From CAYFJO01 sp964343305 (lineage in GTDB: Bacteria; Planctomycetota; Planctomycetia; Pirellulales; Pirellulaceae), in NCBI GenBank assembly GCA_964343305.1, contig CAYFJO010000202.1, positions 1 through 18,414 on the forward strand: a DNA stretch of 18,414 nt. The letters run 5' to 3'. The first letter of the stretch is position 1. Each line of letters opens with the position of its first letter. The position numbers and the translations under genes were made by a program. The notes beneath the pieces were generated by a model. That model did no database searches, was not told the origin of the DNA, and was given only the letters and a program-made list of their open reading frames with translations. Positions 1 through 9,700 of this stretch are shown here, piece by piece.

Positions 1-1235
1 CTGACACAATACAGATACCGATCGCTGCGCATGAACAGACAACCGTCCGAGACGATTGGGCTGGCGTTGAATGTGCTCCGGTCATCGAATTGGTTGTGGG
101 ACAGTTCGGAAAAATCGCTGTCGGCGGCCAAAACGTAAGTGCCGTTGTTTCGGGTCACGACATAGACCTTGCCGTCGGCGTACAAGGCGGATGCATAAGG
201 CTGTGCGGGAAAGCGTCGCGATTGAAGCACTTCCCCATCGCTCAGTCGAAGCCGATAGGCAATTCGATTGCGATCGCTGACCCAATACATGTGTCCGTCA
301 TGGATCACCGGCGAAACGACGTTCGCGCCCGCTTTGGCTTCCCACAGCACATGCGTTTCGGTCACGTCTCCTCGGCCGCCGGCACGGACAGCGATCGCCT
401 GCGACGTTCGGCCGCCAATAACGTAAGCGATCCCGTCATTCGACACGACGCTGGGGCAAACATAATCTTGAATGCCGTCGCACTTCCACAGCGACTTGCC
501 CGTGGCGGGGTCGAAACTCAAGATTCGTCGTGCCACGCTGACAACGAGTTCTTGCTCGCCATTGTCTAGCGTGACCAAATGCGGCGTGTTCCACGAACTG
601 CTCATGCCCGATGCTCGCCAGACTTCTTTGCCCGATTCTTTGTCCAGCGCTACGAGCGATCCACTTTCGACACTGGCATTGACGATGACGAGATTCTTGT
701 AGAGCACCGGCGATGTGCCGCAGCCCCAGCCATGCGTTCTTGTACCGACCGACGATTGCCAAATCTTTTCGCCCTTGAGGTCGAGCTTCAGCATGCCGGT
801 CTTACCAAAGAAGACGTAAAGATGTTCGCCATCCGTAGTTGGCGTGGGAGCGGCGTAGCCGTGCTCTCGAACACGTGCTGATTCCGGTTGCACCGGCATG
901 ATTTCCTGGTCCCAAGTGATCTCGCCACTTTTGCGATCGACGGCAACCACATGCAGCCGCAAGTCGTCTATCGTTCCACTCTGCCCCATGCCGTATCCGC
1001 TGTAGCAGGTGACATACACAAAACCGCCCAATGTAATCGGACTGGAAGATCCGTAACCGGGCAATTCGGTCTTCCAAGTAAGATTCTCTGTTTCACTCCA
1101 GGACGTGGGCAGATCTGTTTCTTGCGAAATACCCAAACCACCTGGACCACGAAATTGTGTCCAATCAGTGGCGTTGAGTTGAATCGAAGCGAAGGAGATG
1201 ACCAGCAGCGCAGCAACAAGCGGTTTGGTAGACAT
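1..1235 (-). CDS. Exported PQQ-like beta-propeller (outer-membrane assembly/dehydrogenase-like repeat) protein, partial at 3' end
   Basis: Reading the complement from the ATG at 1235-1233 gives 411 uninterrupted codons that run off the left edge, so the C-terminus is missing. The protein starts with a signal peptide (about residues 1-22, ending in QLNA) followed by the DWTQFRGPGG motif, which in planctomycetes typically opens secreted PQQ-like propellers. Repeats of the PQQ-like blade type follow, such as 'VVAVDRKSGEITWDQ', 'LVALDKESGKEVWRA' and 'ILSFDPATGKSLWKC', each with the aspartate-x-x-x-G-x-x-x-W pattern. The family folds as a seven- or eight-bladed propeller. Whether this member binds PQQ or only serves as a scaffold cannot be told from sequence, because planctomycetes have many non-catalytic paralogues. 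It is transcribed divergently from the sulfatase at 1372, with 136 bp between the two starts. No clear Shine-Dalgarno precedes the start. Confidence 0.9.
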   Translation of the reverse strand, partial: MSTKPLVAALLVISFASIQLNATDWTQFRGPGGLGISQETDLPTSWSETENLTWKTELPGYGSSSPITLGGFVYVTCYSGYGMGQSGTIDDLRLHVVAVDRKSGEITWDQEIMPVQPESARVREHGYAAPTPTTDGEHLYVFFGKTGMLKLDLKGEKIWQSSVGTRTHGWGCGTSPVLYKNLVIVNASVESGSLVALDKESGKEVWRASGMSSSWNTPHLVTLDNGEQELVVSVARRILSFDPATGKSLWKCDGIQDYVCPSVVSNDGIAYVIGGRTSQAIAVRAGGRGDVTETHVLWEAKAGANVVSPVIHDGHMYWVSDRNRIAYRLRLSDGEVLQSRRFPAQPYASALYADGKVYVVTRNNGTYVLAADSDFSELSHNQFDDRSTFNASPIVSDGCLFMRSDRYLYCV

Positions 1236-1371
1236 TGGAAGGTTTCTCGACAGGTAGGATGGAGTTGGGCGGGGAAGAATTAGGTTGGTACACATTATAG
1301 CCCAGAAGCGAATCGTTTGCCTGTATGTTAGCATGAGGCTTTATTTCCCCGATGAATGTGTCACTGAGTGA

Positions 1372-2901
1372 ATGGTAAAATACCTTTATTACACTGTGTT
1401 GTTTGTCGCATCGCAGCCAGCGTTCATGTCGGCCGATGATGCGCCGCGGCCGAATATTGTCGTGATCATGGCGGACGACATGGGGTTTAGCGACGCAGGC
1501 TGTTATGGTGGTGAAATCAAGACGCCGAACATCGACGCGCTCGCCGCGGACGGTGTGCGTTTTACGCAATTCTACAACTGTGCACGCTGCGTCCCGACGC
1601 GTGCATCGCTGCTTACTGGACTTTATCCGCAACAAGTCGATGCAAAACATTCGGTAACGATGGCCGAGGTTTTGCGATCCGCCGGTTACCGAACACTGAT
1701 GACCGGCAAGTGGCATGGTCACCCGGGGCTCCCCGTCGAACACGGCTTCGATCGGTTCTATGGACTGATCGGTGGATCGTGTAACTTTTTCAATCCTGGC
1801 AACCGACGATCGGGTGAGCCGGAACCAGCGAAGGATTTTGGATTCATTCGAACGTTCGCGATCGATGGCAACGTCATCAAGCCCTACACGCCGAAAGCCA
1901 AGGACTGGTACGCAACCGACGCATTTACCGACTACGCGATCGAATTCCTGGAGCAGTATGCGGAAGAAGATCGGCCCTTTTTTCTCTACCTTTCACACAC
2001 CGCGCCCCATCATCCATTGCAGGCTCCGCAGGAAGAAATCGACAAGTACCGAGGCAAGTACTTGAAAGGTTGGGACGAACTTCGCCGACAGCGTTGGAAG
2101 CGTCTTCAAGAGTTGGGCATCGCCGAGGACAACTGGCGCCTCTCGCCACGCGATCCCAAAGCGCCGGCGTGGAGTGATGCGAAAGACAAGGAAGAGCAGG
2201 ATCTGGCGATGGCAGTTTACGCGGCGATGGTTGATCGCATGGACCAAAACATCGGAAGAGTGCTCGACAAAATTCGCGAGTTGGGCGAGGAAGACAATAC
2301 GCTCATCGTGTTCTTATCTGACAACGGTGCGTGTGCGGAGATCAACAACCAGACCCCCGACATTCCGCCTGGACCGATGAACTCGTATCGCACCTACGAT
2401 GTGTCGTGGGCCAATGCCGGTGACACCCCGTTTCGAAAGTTCAAACGCTGGACGTACGAAGGCGGCATTTGCACTCCACTGGTCGTGAAGTGGCCAGGTG
2501 TGGCTAAACGCAACACGATCTGTCGCGCACCGGGCCACGTCATGGACTTAATGCCAACCCTCTGTGAACTCGCCGGCGCCGCCTATCCATTACGTCACGA
2601 CGGTCAGGACGTAAGACCGTGTGAGGGTCTGAGTCTGGTTCCTCTCTTTCAGGGCCAGCCTCGTGTGGCACATGACATACTCTGCTGGGAACACATCGGT
2701 AATAAAGCCGTCCGACAGGGAAAGTGGAAGCTGGTAGGTCGCGGCGACCCGAGTAGATCGAGCAACTGGGAACTCTTTGATCTCGAGGAAGACCGGACCG
2801 AGACAAACAACATCGCGAAAGAACAACCGTCACGCGTAGAACAAATGGCGAAGGTGTGGATTGACTGGGCAAGACGAACAAATTTGGGACCAAAGCCATG
2901 A
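1372..2901 (+). CDS. Secreted sulfatase (formylglycine-dependent, arylsulfatase family)
   Basis: This 509-aa protein has the full sulfatase layout. A signal peptide covers residues 1-21. The metal-binding pair is D35-D36 in 'VIMADDMGFSD'. The activation motif CVPTR is at 73-77 and fits C-x-P-x-R, so C73 would be oxidised to formylglycine by a separate maturase not present in the window. TGKWH is at 111-115 (K113, H115), the SHTAPHHP segment has H209, and the second metal pair D317-N318 lies in 'FLSDNG'. An EGG motif follows the 'FKRWTY' lysine region, as in other arylsulfatases. Length is normal for the family. It removes sulfate esters in the periplasm or outside the cell, but the substrate cannot be read from sequence. 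The usual glycine after KWHL is replaced (KWHGHPG), a mild deviation. The start lacks a good ribosome-binding site. It precedes the FG-GAP gene by 124 bp and may be co-transcribed. Confidence 0.95.
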   Translation: MVKYLYYTVLFVASQPAFMSADDAPRPNIVVIMADDMGFSDAGCYGGEIKTPNIDALAADGVRFTQFYNCARCVPTRASLLTGLYPQQVDAKHSVTMAEVLRSAGYRTLMTGKWHGHPGLPVEHGFDRFYGLIGGSCNFFNPGNRRSGEPEPAKDFGFIRTFAIDGNVIKPYTPKAKDWYATDAFTDYAIEFLEQYAEEDRPFFLYLSHTAPHHPLQAPQEEIDKYRGKYLKGWDELRRQRWKRLQELGIAEDNWRLSPRDPKAPAWSDAKDKEEQDLAMAVYAAMVDRMDQNIGRVLDKIRELGEEDNTLIVFLSDNGACAEINNQTPDIPPGPMNSYRTYDVSWANAGDTPFRKFKRWTYEGGICTPLVVKWPGVAKRNTICRAPGHVMDLMPTLCELAGAAYPLRHDGQDVRPCEGLSLVPLFQGQPRVAHDILCWEHIGNKAVRQGKWKLVGRGDPSRSSNWELFDLEEDRTETNNIAKEQPSRVEQMAKVWIDWARRTNLGPKP

Positions 2902-3013
2902 GCACTTTCCGACAAGTGAGTCCTGGTCAACAAGACGATATAGCACATTCACAGACAATGCGAGTTGATTCGGTGAGTCAGACCCGCGGTTCGAAGACTC
3001 GCTTGTGCTTTCC

Positions 3014-3019
3014 AGGGAG
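3014..3019 (+). promoter_or_regulatory. Ribosome-binding site of the FG-GAP/ASPIC gene
   Basis: AGGGAG lies 6 nt before the ATG at 3026 and is one of the few clear Shine-Dalgarno sequences in the window. Confidence 0.6.
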
Positions 3020-3025
3020 TGAGCC

Positions 3026-4621
3026 ATGAAGTTCTCCTGGCGGTTATGTGTATTGCTCGTAGTCATGCCATCAATTCTTGCCGCCCAACAGAAACCTCAT
3101 TTTACCGACGTGACGGCGCTAACCGAGATCAAGCTCAACACGAAGCCTCGTCCTGGCCAGCCGGAATACGGTGAGCAAAAAGTCCATGGTGTAGCCGTCG
3201 AAGATTTTGACGGCGATGGCAAGCTAGATATCCTCGTTGTTTGTTTTGGCGAACCGTTTGTGCAATTGTTTCGAAATCTTGGCGGTTTCCGTTTTCAAGA
3301 GGTTACGAAAGATTCGGGCTTGAAGTCGTTCGTCGGTTGGGGAACCGGCGCGGCGGTGGGAGACTACGATCGCGACGGGAAGCTCGACGTCTTTCTTACA
3401 TCTGTCGAGTTTAACCGCCACGACAATAGCCAAGCGGCAGACGGAAGACACAGCCGACTCTATCAGGGTCTGGGTGGCGGCAAGTTTCGGGATGTTACCG
3501 AAGAATCTGGCACGAAGCTGAAAGTCCCTTGCCGCAGTTGCGCGTGGTCCGACATCGATGGCGATGGCTGGCTCGACCTGTTCATCACGTGTCCATATTC
3601 CGACAGCATATTGTTTCGTAATGACCGAGACGGCACGTTTACCGATGTCGCCCGGCAAGCGGCTGTCGCGCTGCCGGATCAGATGAGTTTGGGGTGTGCG
3701 TTCGGCGACATCGATGGCGATGGGCTGGATGACTTGTTTGTTACCAACTACGACTCGCAGTTTAGCGCGCTGTTGAAAAACGCCGGCGGCGGGAAGTTCC
3801 GCGACATCACAAAAGCCGCCGGATTGATTCGCAAAGCCTCGTCGGTCGGTTGCGTGTTTGCGGACGTTTACAATCGCGGTCGGCTCGACTTGTACGAAAC
3901 CACCGATTCCTGGCTGTCCGGGGCGAACTCAACTGAACAGCAGTTGCTCGCGCAAGGTCACGCCGTCGAACCCAATTTGTTGTACGAAAACGATGGCCAC
4001 GGTCGATTTCGAGCCGACACCGCCAAAATATTGCATCACAAAACGCTCTCGCACGACGCAATTCTGGAAGACTTGGATCACGACGGTTGGTTGGATATTT
4101 ATGTTGGCGTCGATGCGATTCCAACTGGCAACCGATTCGCCACGCACAAAGGCGGCAACCCACTCTGGACGCGCGACGATGGCAAGACCTGGAGCCAGGT
4201 GCGCAAGTCGTGGGGCGTCGGCTTCGAAGCAAATTGTGTTTGTGTTCCGGCTGCGGATTTTGACAACGATGGCGATCTCGATCTGTTGCTGATCAATTTT
4301 TACAAGAACATCGTGATGTATCAAAACAACACGAATGACAAAAACTGGCTGAAGGTCAAACCAGTCGGCGTGAAGAGCAACCTGGACGGTGTTGGCGCGT
4401 GGGTACGAGTTTACGAAAAACAGCGACTAATCGGCACAAGGCACATTCAATCGGCCGCGGGTTATGGTCGTTCATCACCGTTGGAAGCTCACTTCGGGCT
4501 GGGACGTTCCCCGGCGAAGGAACATCGCGTCGAAGTGTTTTTTCCAGCGACGAATACCACCATCGTTCGACAACATGTCGAACCAGCACAGCGAATCGTG
4601 GTGCGCGAAGACGAAAAGTAG
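3026..4621 (+). CDS. Exported FG-GAP/VCBS repeat protein with C-terminal ASPIC/UnbV domain
   Basis: This 531-aa protein starts with a clear signal peptide (residues 1-20, ending ILAAQQ). At least six calcium-binding-like FG-GAP/VCBS blades follow, with motifs such as VEDFDGDGKLD (D60-D68), YDRDGKLD, IDGDGWLD, IDGDGLDD, LDHDGWLD and FDNDGDLD; a seventh blade (VYNRGRLD) is degenerate. The C-terminal part from about residue 450 (GVGAWVRVYEK...) resembles the ASPIC/UnbV domain, which commonly ends such proteins in planctomycetes and other aquatic bacteria. The repeats fold into a propeller and are known from adhesion and surface proteins. The exact role of bacterial ASPIC proteins is not established. 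AGGGAG at 3014-3019 is a good ribosome-binding site and fixes the start. The stop is three bases before the next gene's annotated start, suggesting an operon with translational coupling. Confidence 0.92.
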   Translation: MKFSWRLCVLLVVMPSILAAQQKPHFTDVTALTEIKLNTKPRPGQPEYGEQKVHGVAVEDFDGDGKLDILVVCFGEPFVQLFRNLGGFRFQEVTKDSGLKSFVGWGTGAAVGDYDRDGKLDVFLTSVEFNRHDNSQAADGRHSRLYQGLGGGKFRDVTEESGTKLKVPCRSCAWSDIDGDGWLDLFITCPYSDSILFRNDRDGTFTDVARQAAVALPDQMSLGCAFGDIDGDGLDDLFVTNYDSQFSALLKNAGGGKFRDITKAAGLIRKASSVGCVFADVYNRGRLDLYETTDSWLSGANSTEQQLLAQGHAVEPNLLYENDGHGRFRADTAKILHHKTLSHDAILEDLDHDGWLDIYVGVDAIPTGNRFATHKGGNPLWTRDDGKTWSQVRKSWGVGFEANCVCVPAADFDNDGDLDLLLINFYKNIVMYQNNTNDKNWLKVKPVGVKSNLDGVGAWVRVYEKQRLIGTRHIQSAAGYGRSSPLEAHFGLGRSPAKEHRVEVFFPATNTTIVRQHVEPAQRIVVREDEK

Positions 4622-4624
4622 ACC

Positions 4625-6769
4625 ATGCAAATGTTTAGCAAACAAAATCTCCAGCCGAAAGTAGACCCACGGATGGCAGCGCGGACCCACGGATGTTCTT
4701 CTGCACTGTTTCATCCGTGGGTCCGCGCTGCCATCCGTGGGCTAATCTTCTTCTTTTGCGTCGTTACCACGCAATTCGCATACGCCCAAAAATCGTCGCC
4801 GCATTTTCGCACAATGCTGGTGGGAACGTTGGGATTGCCCGATGACAGTTTTCTGGAATTCGTTGAACGAGTAAAGCCGGAAGTGGTGGTGATGGGAGCG
4901 TTCGGGGCTCCGCAGTGGTCGGCTCAGGAAGATCCCCGAGCGTGGCTGGAAAAATGGCGAGTCATCTTTCGACGGATGCACCGTTGCGATGTGAAAGTGA
5001 TTGGGATGATCGAACTGCTGAACGTCGGCAACAGCGTCGCGGAAGCCGAGAAGTTCATCGACTTTTGCGACAAGCGTTGGGACAAGGAGTTGCTTGGTGG
5101 CAAGCTGCCAGTCAAGGCGATCGAGTTGCTGGAAAAACGGACGATGCCGCGAGAAAAGCAAGTCGGAGCACACGCTCCACGTGGTTGTGCGATCAATCCG
5201 CATTGGCGAATGTTCGAGAAAGCGATCGTCAAAGCGCTGATCGACGCAGGTATCGACGGGTTCATCACGCATCGCAACATGTTCGGCCAGTGCGGTTGCC
5301 CGTTTTGCCACGCGGAAACGCACACCCACACGAACCCGAAGCGCCAGCCAGAAAATGATGCGCCGAAGGAGTCGAATTTGATTTGTGATCATTGCCGCCA
5401 AGGATTCCGCCATTGGCTGGCAGATCGGTACGACGCCGAGCAACTCAAGTCGCGCTTCAATATTACCAACCTCAACAAACATCGCCTGCCCGCGATTTAC
5501 GGTCACCATCGCGAGCACGAACGATTGCCAACGCCGATCGAATTGGAAGGAATGAAGTTCGCTCGTCACGCGATCAAAGAATGTTACGACGATGTGTTCG
5601 TCCAATTCGGCCGCAGTGTGAAGAAAGATCTGATCGTGGCTCAGTGGAACCACATGCCATACTTCGACGAGTTGCATCTGGACGGCGGCCACATTCCGCG
5701 TTGGCACATGACGACGTTTGGGCACGCGTCGGCCAATGAGCGATGGAGTTTACCGATTGAGTTGTGGGGCCGCGGCGAGGATTTTTATTGGTACTGCAAC
5801 TGGGGCACCTGCCAGAATACGCAACTCGACAAACGCTTTTTGGCCGACATCACACTCTACGCGAAATTGCTGCGCAGCCAGGCTCGTGGCAAACCGTACG
5901 TGATCAACAAATATGATTTCTACCGTCCGCGAAACATGATGGCCGAAGCCGCCGCGTTGGGAATGCTGGCTGGTGCAATCGCAGTGCCGTATCGCACGCC
6001 GGAAGATGCCGACACAATGGTGCGTTATTTTGATTTCACGCGACGGCATCGTGGCATTTTTGCTGACAATAACGGCGAAAGCGTGGCCGAAGTGTTGCTT
6101 GTTTATCCTCGCACAGTGACCCACGCTGGCGATGCGGAAGCGCTCGAAATGATCGAAGTCGCGGGGCGGACGATGATCACCGAACACATCCAATTCGACT
6201 TCGTCTCCGATGACATGCTGCCGAGCGTCGATCTGAAAAAATACCGAGTGGTTGTCGCCGGCGAGACAGCCGGTCTAACCAAAACAGACGTGGCGTTGAT
6301 CGCCGTGCCGCGCACCAAGAAAAAGGCGGACGATCCAAAATGGAAAGAGCTGCAAGCGGTCGTGGTGAGCGGCTTGCAACCTCACACCGGCGGCACCGCC
6401 GGGGCCGAACCGTTTCGCGCGGCTTTGTTAAAGGCACTCAATGTCGCACACATTCGGTTCGTCGCGCCCTACACAGTCGAAACTCACGTCTATCGTCAAC
6501 CCGGCAAATACGTCATTCACCTGGTCAACTACAACCACAATGAAAAGGCGTCGGGAAAACCGGTCGTTGAGCGGGAATCGCCCATTGCCGCGCCACAGGT
6601 TGAGGTAGCATTGCCCTTGCCAAGAGACGGGAAAGTGAAACAAGTCACGTTTCTTGACCCAAATCGGAAGGAACTACCCAAGCTGGATTTTCAACAACAC
6701 GGCCGTGAGGTTGTGTTTAAGACGCCGTCGTTTTTGGTGTACGGTGTTTGTGTTGTTGAATTGCAATAG
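4625..6769 (+). CDS. Exported GH42-like putative glycoside hydrolase (beta-galactosidase-like)
   Basis: This protein of 714 aa follows the FG-GAP gene by 3 nt. From about residue 60 it looks like a clan GH-A barrel of the GH42 type. A five-cysteine cluster (C223, C225, C228 in CGCPFC, then C254 and C257 in CDHC) is followed by 'RQGFRHWLADRY', matching the zinc-site C-x-x-C-x-x-x-F-x-x-W/Y-L pattern of GH42 enzymes. Residues about 488-600 (VLLVYPRTV ... YRVVVAGETAGLT) resemble the trimerisation domain, and the end (about 610-714, 'VIHLVNYN') a C-terminal beta domain. I could not assign the two catalytic glutamates with confidence, so the substrate and even catalysis are open. The signal-peptide core is residues 40-54 (IFFFCVV...AYA). 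The first 39 residues are partly encoded by a perfect hairpin (4666-4741), so the true start may be ATG 4625, 4631 or 4673. Confidence 0.7.
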   Translation: MQMFSKQNLQPKVDPRMAARTHGCSSALFHPWVRAAIRGLIFFFCVVTTQFAYAQKSSPHFRTMLVGTLGLPDDSFLEFVERVKPEVVVMGAFGAPQWSAQEDPRAWLEKWRVIFRRMHRCDVKVIGMIELLNVGNSVAEAEKFIDFCDKRWDKELLGGKLPVKAIELLEKRTMPREKQVGAHAPRGCAINPHWRMFEKAIVKALIDAGIDGFITHRNMFGQCGCPFCHAETHTHTNPKRQPENDAPKESNLICDHCRQGFRHWLADRYDAEQLKSRFNITNLNKHRLPAIYGHHREHERLPTPIELEGMKFARHAIKECYDDVFVQFGRSVKKDLIVAQWNHMPYFDELHLDGGHIPRWHMTTFGHASANERWSLPIELWGRGEDFYWYCNWGTCQNTQLDKRFLADITLYAKLLRSQARGKPYVINKYDFYRPRNMMAEAAALGMLAGAIAVPYRTPEDADTMVRYFDFTRRHRGIFADNNGESVAEVLLVYPRTVTHAGDAEALEMIEVAGRTMITEHIQFDFVSDDMLPSVDLKKYRVVVAGETAGLTKTDVALIAVPRTKKKADDPKWKELQAVVVSGLQPHTGGTAGAEPFRAALLKALNVAHIRFVAPYTVETHVYRQPGKYVIHLVNYNHNEKASGKPVVERESPIAAPQVEVALPLPRDGKVKQVTFLDPNRKELPKLDFQQHGREVVFKTPSFLVYGVCVVELQ
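4666..4741. repeat. Perfect 30-bp inverted repeat (REP-like hairpin) inside a coding region
   Basis: The left arm at 4666-4695 is the exact reverse complement of the right arm at 4712-4741, with a 16-nt loop. Within each arm the 10-mer CCCACGGATG (or its complement CATCCGTGGG) occurs twice, separated by GCAGCGCGGA, so the element holds four copies of one decamer. It encodes about residues 14-39 of the GH42-like protein, just before the hydrophobic signal-peptide core. Such size and symmetry are typical of REP/BIME-type or MITE-like elements; the mobiliser is not in the window. Confidence 0.9.
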
Positions 6770-6792
6770 TCGAACGGAGCACAGCAAACCTA

Positions 6793-9700
6793 ATGAATCG
6801 ATCACTTGTCTGGATTACCGCCGTTTTTTTGGCGAGCAATTCGCTGGCGACCGCCGATCCAATCAAGGTGGAGCAAGCCGGCGATCGCTTTGTGAATTTT
6901 GTACTGACCGAGATTGAATCAGCGAGGAAGAAGCTGCCGGAAATCACCCGTGCCGCGGAATTGGCGGCACAGCGAATCGTCGAACGTGATGGTGAACTGC
7001 TCTCCGCTGGTGATCACAGCTTCTCGCTCGAACCGGTTTGGCGCGCGGGTGGCATTGCATTTTCACGACAGTATTTGCCTGACAAAGATACGGCGGCGGA
7101 CAAACGCAAATCGTCGGATGGAAAAATCCCCTATTATCGAACCAAGGAATTCGTCGAGCATTTCACCGTGCAAGATGCCGAATGCAAGGACGTTGTGTTG
7201 CTTGGGTTCGAGAATGAAAAACAGGAGCGACTGCACCTCGCGTCCACTGTCAAGCGCCTGCTCAGCGACGAGGCGCTAATCGTGTTTTTTGGTTCCGAGA
7301 AGAGCGCCAAGAAGTTAGAGCAGGAGTTTGGAGAACGGGACAACCTGGTTTTCATAACACATCGCGTTCCCGACGGCGGGATCATCGAGATTGAGAACTG
7401 GCCCGAAAAGATTTGCTCTGGCCGCAGCATTGCCAACCGGTTGTATCTGTGGACGTTTGAAGCCGAACTGATTAGCGCGTTCATGCGGCGCGGCAAGATG
7501 CCGGGAATCTTACTCTCGGTCACGTACGAAAGTCCGCAAATCTGGAATCTTCCGCTGTTGCACGACTACAAGTTTATTCCCGCCTTCGACGTGACACCCG
7601 TGAAGAAAGGTGTCTTGGGCGACACCTATCTCGGTCATCTGCGAAGAATCGTGCGCAGTATTGTGCCGGACCAGCGGAAGCAATTCGTCAAGGCGGCCCA
7701 TTGGCTCGCTGAAGCCGAGCGGAAGAAGCGACAATCGTTCGCGCTGCTCATTCATGGCCTCGATCCCGACGGGTTGCCAGGCGATCCTGGACTCTTCAAA
7801 GTCTACTGCGAAGGCAATGCGTACTATCCGAAGTTGGACAAGGAATTCGCCAAGAATGACGTGGCCCTGTTCGTTGGTTACAACTGGTATCCGCGCGGGC
7901 TGGCAAAAACAGTGGACGATGCCGGCGGCAAGCAGATCCTGTGTTTCACGCTCGTCCAAGAACAACCGCCCAAGCCCGTCGTGTACGGAGAAGTCGGCGA
8001 GCTACGGCATTACACATCGTTTGATGATCTGCCAAAGGGCGAGAATCGAATCTACATCGATTTGAAGTTTGCTCAATACAACGCGGTTCTGAAAATACCG
8101 GGATATCCCATCCCGGCGTTGGAAACCTCATCCTTCGCCGAGGATGTCGTATACTGGCATTTGGTCGCGGACACGGTTGAGCTACTTGCGGAAGACTCGA
8201 AACCCTTTGGTTTAGAGCGTCGCCAGCCGTGGACAACCTCGCGTGTTGCTGGAACGCCTGATCCACCGCCTCCCTACACGGTTGAGCGAGCGTTTGAGAA
8301 TCTAGAATTCAAGAACCCGGTTTATATCGCGCAGGAACCAGGGACCGACCGCTTCCTCGTGGGCGAACTCTCCGGAAAGATCTACGCCTTTACCAAGGAA
8401 ACGCCCAACACTGACTCGCGAGAACTATTCCTCGACATCGGCCGAGATCTCTATTCGTTTTCGTTTCATCCGGAGTACGAAAAGAACGGTTATGTATTTA
8501 CCTTTAGTCCAAAGGACCCAAAGGAAGAAGACGATCCAAAAGAGGGCGAAGAAGAGAAGGAAAGGAAGAGCCGTGTTTCGCGCTATCGGGCAACAGGATC
8601 GCCCCGCCGTTGCGTACCCGAGACCGGGACAACGATCGTCGAGTGGACCGCGGGCGGACACAATGGCGGCGAAGCGGTCATTGGACCCGACGGCTATCTG
8701 TACATCTCGACCGGAGACGGCACCGGCGGCTCGGATCTGAAAGGCACGGGACAAGGAGTCGACGATCTGTTGTCGGTGATCATGCGCCTCGACGTCGATC
8801 ATCCGGCCGGCGGCAAGGCATACTCAATCCCCAAAGACAATCCGTTCGTCGATTATCCGGCCGCTCGCCCAGAAATCTGGGCTTTCGGGTTTCGCAACCC
8901 GTGGCGGATGAGCTTCGATTCAAAAACGGGCGACTTGTGGGTTGGCGATGTGGGCCAGGATCTTTGGGAGATGATTTGGAAGGTGCAGCGGGGCGGCAAC
9001 TACGGTTGGAGCGTCCAGGAAGGTTCCTATCCATTTCACCCGAACCAACCGAGTGGTCCCGGTCCAATTTTGCCACCCGTTGTCGAACACCATCACACTG
9101 AGTGCCGCTCGATTACCGGCGGCTACGTCTATTACGGCGACAAATTTCCCGAACTCAGTGGCGTCTATTTCTACGGCGACTACGAATACGGCATGATTTG
9201 GGGTGTTCGCGCCGAGGGTCAGAAGGCCACCTGGAACCAAGTGCTGGCCAACACACCGCTACGCATCGCCAGCTTTGGAGTCAGCCGCGACGGCGACATC
9301 TATTTGCTCGATCACCCCAGCGGCGAGGTGCACCAATTGGTCCGCTCACCCAAAGCAACCGCCAACCAGCGCTTCCCTCGCCGGCTCAGCGAGACAGGAA
9401 TCTTTACATCCGTCAAGGATCACAAGGTCGCTACCGGCGTCGTCCCTTACTCGGTCAACACGCCGCAGTGGCTCGACAACGCGACAAAGCAGCGGTTCGT
9501 CGCACTACCCGGCGAGTCGAAAATCAATTTCGTCGAACGCAGCGGCAACGCCAGCACGTGGGGATTTGAAGACGGCTCGGTTAACGTCGAGACCATTTCG
9601 CTTGAGATGGAAGTGGGCAATCCCGAGTCGAAGCGGCGCATCGAGACGCGCATCACCGTCAAACAAGAGAACCACTGGCTGGGTTATTCCTATTTCTGGA

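Noticed and set aside
4742..5725. 327-aa open frame on the complement inside the GH42-like gene
   Set aside because: It is a shadow of the real gene: low-complexity composition, no domain, and the forward frame has clear motifs and a signal peptide.
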